In this document: positions 4,590 through 8,254 of the stretch, piece after piece
How positions within the stretch are numbered: position 1 is the stretch's first letter
Layout of the letters: the number at the start of each line of letters is the position of its first letter
NCBI GenBank assembly: GCA_051009015.1
Contig: JBPCWZ010000200.1
Span: 1 to 8,254 of the forward strand
Reading direction: 5' to 3'
DNA: 8,254 bases
Source: JAHRAH01 sp051009015
GTDB taxonomy: Bacteria; Pseudomonadota; Gammaproteobacteria; Tethybacterales; Persebacteraceae
The notes under the pieces: model-generated
What the model was told of the DNA's origin: nothing
The model's database searches: none
What the model saw: only the letters and a program-made list of their open reading frames with translations
Translations under genes and position numbers: made by a program

Positions 4590-5282
4590 ATGCGCCGCAT
4601 TTTTCTGGATACCGAAACAACCGGCTTCGGGGCGGACAAACACCGCATTGTATCGGTCGGCGCGGTCGCCTATAACGACCGCGATGCCATCGGCGGCGAG
4701 AGCGGCGAGTTTGATTGTTATGTCAATCCATCCCGCGCCATAGACGCGCAGGCGCGGCATATTCATGGTTTGAGCGAGGCGTTTCTTTCAGGCTTTCCGA
4801 CTTTTGACGGGCGGGCGCAGGATATTGCCGATTTTATCCGCGGCGCGGAAGTGGTAATCCACAACGCCGAGTTTGACGAAAGTTTTCTCAATGCCGAGTT
4901 TGGGCGGTTGAAAATGCCGCCGCTTGCCGATGTCGCCGCCAAAGTGGTGTGTTCGCTTATGCTGGCGCGAAAGTTGCATCCGCAACTTCCGGGGCATTCT
5001 CTGGATGCATTGTGCGGGCATTTTCGCGTTGATAACTCGGCGCGCGTCAAACACGGCGCGCTGACGGACGCCCGCCTTCTGGCGCAAGTGTATTTGCGCA
5101 TGACTTTGGAACAGATGACATTTGCCCTGCCCGGTGCCAAAGCCGCGGCGGCGGCGGAAGACGGCGGCGGCAAAGTGCCAATCATACGGGCGACAAAAGC
5201 CGAACGCGCCGCACACGAATCGCATTTGGACACAATGCGCGAAAAGACCAAAGGCGTTATTCCGTTATGGCGGCGGAAGTAA
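4590..5282 (+). CDS. dnaQ: DNA polymerase III epsilon subunit (3'-5' proofreading exonuclease)
   Basis: The epsilon subunit proofreads for the replicative polymerase and binds the alpha subunit. The 230-residue product starts MRRIFLDTETTGFG. DEDDh motifs are complete: D7 and E9 (Exo I), D96 in VIHNAEFDESFL (Exo II), and H155 and D160 in VKHGALTDARLL (Exo III). After an Ala/Gly-rich linker (about 183-196) the tail RATKAERAAHESHLDTM to PLWRRK parallels the E. coli alpha-binding tail (EIAAHEARLD..CLWRA). This marks a true DnaQ rather than a free-standing DEDD nuclease. It begins 4 nt after the rnhA stop, and its TAA shares one base with the mpl ATG (TAATG). Confidence 0.97.
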   Translation: MRRIFLDTETTGFGADKHRIVSVGAVAYNDRDAIGGESGEFDCYVNPSRAIDAQARHIHGLSEAFLSGFPTFDGRAQDIADFIRGAEVVIHNAEFDESFLNAEFGRLKMPPLADVAAKVVCSLMLARKLHPQLPGHSLDALCGHFRVDNSARVKHGALTDARLLAQVYLRMTLEQMTFALPGAKAAAAAEDGGGKVPIIRATKAERAAHESHLDTMREKTKGVIPLWRRK

Positions 5283-6682
5283 TGCGGGTGCATTTTGCCG
5301 GTGTTGCCGGTGTTTTTATGTCGGCTTTGGCTGCCCTTGCCAAAGAAGCGGGGCATTGTGTCAGCGGCAGCGACAGCGCTTTTTATCCGCCCGGCGGCGA
5401 CAGCGCGCGGCAACTTGGCATAACGCTTTATGAAAGTTATGAAGCCGCCGCCCGCGACTGCCGCGCCGATTTGTATGTTATCGGCAATGCCCTGTCGCGC
5501 GGCAACCCGCTGGCGGAGCGGATTCTCAATGACGGCGAGGAATATGTATCGGGACCGCAATGGCTTTATGAAAATGTCTTGCGGCGGCGCAAAGTTTTGG
5601 CAGTCGCCGGAACGCACGGCAAAACAACAACGGCGTCATTATTGATAAAGATTCTGGATGCGGCAAAAATGTCGCCGGGTTTTGTTGTCGGCGGCGCATC
5701 TTGCGGTGATGCGGGCGGCGGGGCTTTGGCGCGTTCGGGAAAGGGAGAATGGTTTGTTGTTGAAGCGGACGAATACGACAGCGCGTTTTTTGACAAGCGC
5801 CCGAAGTTTTTGCACTACCGCCCGCGCGCGGCGATTATTAATAATGTGGAGTTTGACCACGCCGATATTTATGACGGCATTGATGATATCGTCCGGCAGT
5901 TTCATTATCTTTTGCGCGCGGTGCCAAAAAACGGCGCGGTTATCGCCAATGCCGATTCTCCGGCGCTCGGCGATGCTTTGCGGATGGGAGTATATTCCCC
6001 GGTGGTTTTTTTCAACACCGGCAAAAAGGGAGATAAGGGCGGCAATGATAATCATTATTGGCATTGGCATTATGACGGCGGGGAGATGATTGTTTTTGGC
6101 GAAGGGGAGGAGCAATGCCGCTTGCATCCGCCGCTTGCCGGTGCGGCAAACCGCGACAACATCACCGCGGCTTTGGCGGCGGCGCATTTTGCCGGTGTTG
6201 ATATCCGTCATGCGCGGGAATATTTGCAAGATTACCGCCCGCCCTTGCGCCGCCTGCAAAAAGTTTATGACGAAGGCGGCATAACAATGCTGGATGATTT
6301 CGCCCATCATCCGAGCGCGTATAAGGCGACCATCGCGGCGGCGGGCGAGAGATATGCCGGGCGGCGCATTGTTGCGGTTGTTGAAGCGGCGTCCAATAGT
6401 ATGAAAGCGGGCGTTTTCGGTGATGCCCTTGCACACGCTTTATCGGCGGCGGATATGGTTTTTATCAGCGATGAAAAACTGCAATGGGATTTGCGCGGGG
6501 CATTGTCGCCTTTGGCGGATAAGGTTTGTGTTTGCGATAACAACGATGCATTATGCGCGCAAGTTGCCAAAGCGGCGCGGCGCGGCGATTGCATAGTGCT
6601 AATGTCAAACGGCAGTTTCGGCGGCGCGGCGACAAAAATCGCCGCGGCATTAACAAAGACAACAGGGAGAAAAGAACAATGA
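5282..6682 (+). CDS. mpl: UDP-N-acetylmuramate:L-alanyl-gamma-D-glutamyl-meso-diaminopimelate ligase
   Basis: Mpl attaches recycled murein tripeptide to UDP-MurNAc using ATP, feeding salvaged cell-wall peptide back into peptidoglycan synthesis in the cytosol. The product is 466 residues, near the family norm of about 455. The N-terminal MRVHFAGVAGVFMSALAALA is the Mur ligase nucleotide-fold start. The P-loop is AGTHGKTTT (109-117). EADEYDSAFFDKRPKFLHY (161-179) and NNVEFDHADIYD (187-198) are Mpl-specific. DDFAHHP (338-344) and MSNGSFGG (441-448) mark the C-terminal domains. ATG 5282 was chosen over ATG 5267, because it aligns with the E. coli start MRIHILG and shares one base with the dnaQ stop. 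The usual EPRSNTM is here EAASNSM (368-374), losing a conserved Arg. The gene overlaps the next start by 4 nt (ATGA). Confidence 0.96.
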   Translation: MRVHFAGVAGVFMSALAALAKEAGHCVSGSDSAFYPPGGDSARQLGITLYESYEAAARDCRADLYVIGNALSRGNPLAERILNDGEEYVSGPQWLYENVLRRRKVLAVAGTHGKTTTASLLIKILDAAKMSPGFVVGGASCGDAGGGALARSGKGEWFVVEADEYDSAFFDKRPKFLHYRPRAAIINNVEFDHADIYDGIDDIVRQFHYLLRAVPKNGAVIANADSPALGDALRMGVYSPVVFFNTGKKGDKGGNDNHYWHWHYDGGEMIVFGEGEEQCRLHPPLAGAANRDNITAALAAAHFAGVDIRHAREYLQDYRPPLRRLQKVYDEGGITMLDDFAHHPSAYKATIAAAGERYAGRRIVAVVEAASNSMKAGVFGDALAHALSAADMVFISDEKLQWDLRGALSPLADKVCVCDNNDALCAQVAKAARRGDCIVLMSNGSFGGAATKIAAALTKTTGRKEQ

Positions 6683-7365
6683 CAACCAAAAAATCACTGC
6701 GCCATTGGCAAGCGCGCCCCTTTTTGCCGCATACCGACATGCATGGCGATTACTGCACATTGACTCCGCTATCGGCGACAAAACACGGCGGCGCATTGTG
6801 GGATGCCTTTGCCGAAGACAAGCGCGGCAAAGATTGGCGCTATTTGCCTTATGGGCCTTTCGCCGACAAGCGCGCTTTTATGCGCTGGCTGCGGGCGATG
6901 ACCGGCGGCAAGGATCCGCAGTTTTACGCCATTTTGGACAATGACGGCGCGGCGACGGGGATGGCGAGTTATCTTAATATCGTCCCCGCGCACGGCGTTG
7001 TGGAAGTGGGGCATATCCATTATGCGCCAAAGATGCAGCGGACGGCGGCGGCGACAGAGACGATGCATTTGATGATGCATCGGGCTTTTGCCGAATGCGG
7101 CTACCGCCGCTATGAATGGAAATGCGACAGCCAAAACAAACGCTCCTGCGCGGCGGCTTTGCGCCTGGGCTTTCACCCCGAAGGCATATTCCGCCAGCAT
7201 CAGGTCAACAAAAACCGCAACCGCGATTCTGCATATTTCTCCATTACCGACAAAGAATGGCGGCATATTAATGCGGCAATGAAAAAATGGCTGGCAACAT
7301 TAAAAAACGGCAAACAAACAACCCCCCTAAACGCCGCTCCTATCATACCAGTGGGACTCTACTAA
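6679..7365 (+). CDS. GNAT family N-acetyltransferase (RimJ/RimL-like)
   Basis: This is a putative acetyl-CoA-dependent N-acetyltransferase of 228 residues; the substrate (protein N-terminus or small amine) cannot be told. The central GNAT core runs from YAILDNDGAATGMASYLNIV (about 83-102) through VEVGHIHYAPKMQRTAAATE (about 108-127), the strand-4 and acetyl-CoA helix region. It then reaches the signature YEWKCDSQNKRSCAAALRLG (145-164) and FHPEGIFRQHQVNKNRNRDS (165-184). Pro/Gly residues of the usual QxxGxG/A loop are replaced by QRTAAA, which I recall as common in this subfamily. A tail of about 25 residues after position 204 has no domain resemblance. AGGGAGA lies about 9 nt upstream of ATG 6679, the best ribosome site in the operon. 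The start overlaps the mpl stop (ATGA), so it is the last gene of the operon. Confidence 0.9.
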   Translation: MTTKKSLRHWQARPFLPHTDMHGDYCTLTPLSATKHGGALWDAFAEDKRGKDWRYLPYGPFADKRAFMRWLRAMTGGKDPQFYAILDNDGAATGMASYLNIVPAHGVVEVGHIHYAPKMQRTAAATETMHLMMHRAFAECGYRRYEWKCDSQNKRSCAAALRLGFHPEGIFRQHQVNKNRNRDSAYFSITDKEWRHINAAMKKWLATLKNGKQTTPLNAAPIIPVGLY

Positions 7366-7390
7366 ACTATCGGCGCATACTTAAAAGGAG

Positions 7391-7422
7391 ATTCCCGATT
7401 GCGCGGGAATGACGGTTTTTTT
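7391..7422 (+). terminator. dRS3-like hairpin acting as operon terminator
   Basis: ATTCCCG (7391-7397) pairs with CGGGAAT (7404-7410) around ATTGCG, followed by GACGG and T7 (7416-7422). It lies 26 bp past the GNAT stop and 11 bp before the stop of the convergent barrel gene. The stem is a copy of the same inverted repeat family found at 695-2558, so a dispersed repeat seems to serve as the transcription stop. Confidence 0.7.
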
Positions 7423-7432
7423 GTTTTGGTTG

Positions 7433-8254
7433 TTAAAAATCCCAGCGCCAATTGATTGACAGGGCGGAGGGGGACTCCCGGCGGTGGGTTAATGCTATTG
7501 CCAATTGGGAGTTGTCGCCGGGAGTGAAGGCGTATCCTATGGCGAAAAACAGCGGGGATTCTTCCGCCAAACTTATCCGTTGCTCTGTTGTCCGATAGCC
7601 GCGATTGTGCATCGCTTGGGTGCTTTCGTCTTTTTGCGGGTTTGATGATTGGTTTATTCTTAATACCATATCGCCGCGGCTTATGCTTGTTTGTTTGCCG
7701 ATGCCGATGCGGAATGTGTCGCCCTGCCTTAACCAATCCCTTGCCGCAAAACCGCTATTCCATCCTTCCGCTACGACTCCCGACATTTTGCCGACTATGC
7801 CGCCGAACTTTGCGTTAATATCCGCACGCTGATAACCGCCATATAAACGCCATCTGCTATCCAAAGCATAACTCGCGCCGATATCCGTTTGACGAATTGC
7901 GCCGCCGTCTTTTAGCGGCATTAATCCGCCAAACTTGCCGCCGAGCAGAGTATCGCTTTCGCTTATGTGCGAATGCGCCGCCGCTAATCGCAACTTTGGA
8001 ATGCTTGACAACTGACGCCGCCACGATATTCCCATTTGCGAATATTCCGCTTTTTGTTCTTCTCCCCGTGCGGCGAATAGTTGCAAGTTATCGCCAATAG
8101 CCATTTGTATTTCATCGCTATATCCGCCATCATCGGCAAAAAACGGGCGGCGGACAATATCTCCGCCTTCGCTTTGCCACAGGGATGGTTTGTTATGGAA
8201 GTAATGGCGCACTTGAAAAGCGCCTTTTTTCCAGCCCGCCGAGCGCAATGCGCC
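7433..8254 (-). CDS. Outer-membrane beta-barrel protein, C-terminal part (autotransporter-like; runs off right edge)
   Basis: At least 273 codons remain open to the right edge; the true start lies outside. The sequence alternates polar and hydrophobic residues in strand-like stretches: LRLAAAHSHIS, TDIGASYALDSRWRLYGGYQ, TFRIGIGKQTSISRGDMVLR, LFFAIGYAFTP, SQLAIALTHRRE. It ends in ALSINWRWDF. A terminal Phe with alternating aromatics is the outer-membrane protein signature recognised by the BAM complex. It could be the translocator of an autotransporter (for example a subtilisin-type one) or another barrel; the passenger is not visible, so no family is named. It converges with the GNAT gene, and the two stops are 67 bp apart. 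Confidence 0.72.
   Translation of the reverse strand, partial: GALRSAGWKKGAFQVRHYFHNKPSLWQSEGGDIVRRPFFADDGGYSDEIQMAIGDNLQLFAARGEEQKAEYSQMGISWRRQLSSIPKLRLAAAHSHISESDTLLGGKFGGLMPLKDGGAIRQTDIGASYALDSRWRLYGGYQRADINAKFGGIVGKMSGVVAEGWNSGFAARDWLRQGDTFRIGIGKQTSISRGDMVLRINQSSNPQKDESTQAMHNRGYRTTEQRISLAEESPLFFAIGYAFTPGDNSQLAIALTHRRESPSALSINWRWDF

Noticed and set aside
4763..5617. Long minus-strand open frame opposite dnaQ/mpl (and another at 5639-6436 opposite mpl)
   Set aside because: Shadows of strongly supported plus-strand genes; no motifs, rich in Arg/Ala/Cys as expected for antisense of GC-rich codons.
1..8254. tRNA, rRNA, riboswitch, integrase, transposase or known defence genes
   Set aside because: None recognised by reading either strand; no known motifs were found, although very divergent small RNAs cannot be excluded.

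Overview
The window looks like a chromosomal segment of a Gammaproteobacterium, probably an uncultivated or host-associated one. The main reason is the block gloB / YafS-like methyltransferase / rnhA / dnaQ, a neighbourhood known from Pseudomonas and, with rnhA inverted, from E. coli. Mpl, a murein-recycling ligase typical of Beta/Gammaproteobacteria, follows it. TGA is used as a stop, so the standard bacterial code applies. GC is moderately high. Genus or species cannot be told from sequence reading alone.

Left part (1-2664): minus-strand genes separated by repeat-rich DNA. The 5' part of a molybdopterin molybdenumtransferase gene (moeA) runs off the left edge. Its distal end overlaps, on the opposite strand, a segment that reads like the C-terminal end of an Hsp20 chaperone, which suggests a rearrangement or decay. 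Next comes about 600 bp of intergenic DNA holding a nested, symmetric palindromic mosaic: dRS3-like 20-bp inverted repeats, AGCCCT..AGGGC hairpins, CACGGGGC..GCCCCGTG hairpins and an 18-bp minisatellite. It is bounded by a perfect 47-bp direct repeat. A secreted ankyrin-repeat protein gene follows; it carries a poly-G(11) tract in its reading frame, an internal duplication, and a possible AUA start. A second repeat block (2350-2664) contains a cloverleaf-like palindrome and another copy of the 18-bp minisatellite.

Middle and right part (2665-7365): gloB (glyoxalase II, minus) lies only 17 bp from a divergent, compact plus-strand operon. In order it encodes a YafS-like SAM methyltransferase, rnhA (RNase HI), dnaQ (Pol III epsilon proofreading subunit), mpl, and a GNAT acetyltransferase. 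Neighbouring genes overlap by 1-4 nt or are 4 nt apart, so they are probably co-transcribed and translationally coupled. A dRS3-like hairpin followed by T7 (7391-7422) appears to terminate the operon.

Right edge (7433-8254): the C-terminal portion of an outer-membrane beta-barrel protein, possibly the translocator of an autotransporter, converges on the operon and runs off the window.

The conserved genes are housekeeping (detoxification, replication fidelity, RNA-primer removal, peptidoglycan recycling). The accessory interest lies in the repeat mosaics and the possibly phase-variable secreted ankyrin gene. I saw no defence system, CRISPR array, integrase, transposase, tRNA or rRNA.
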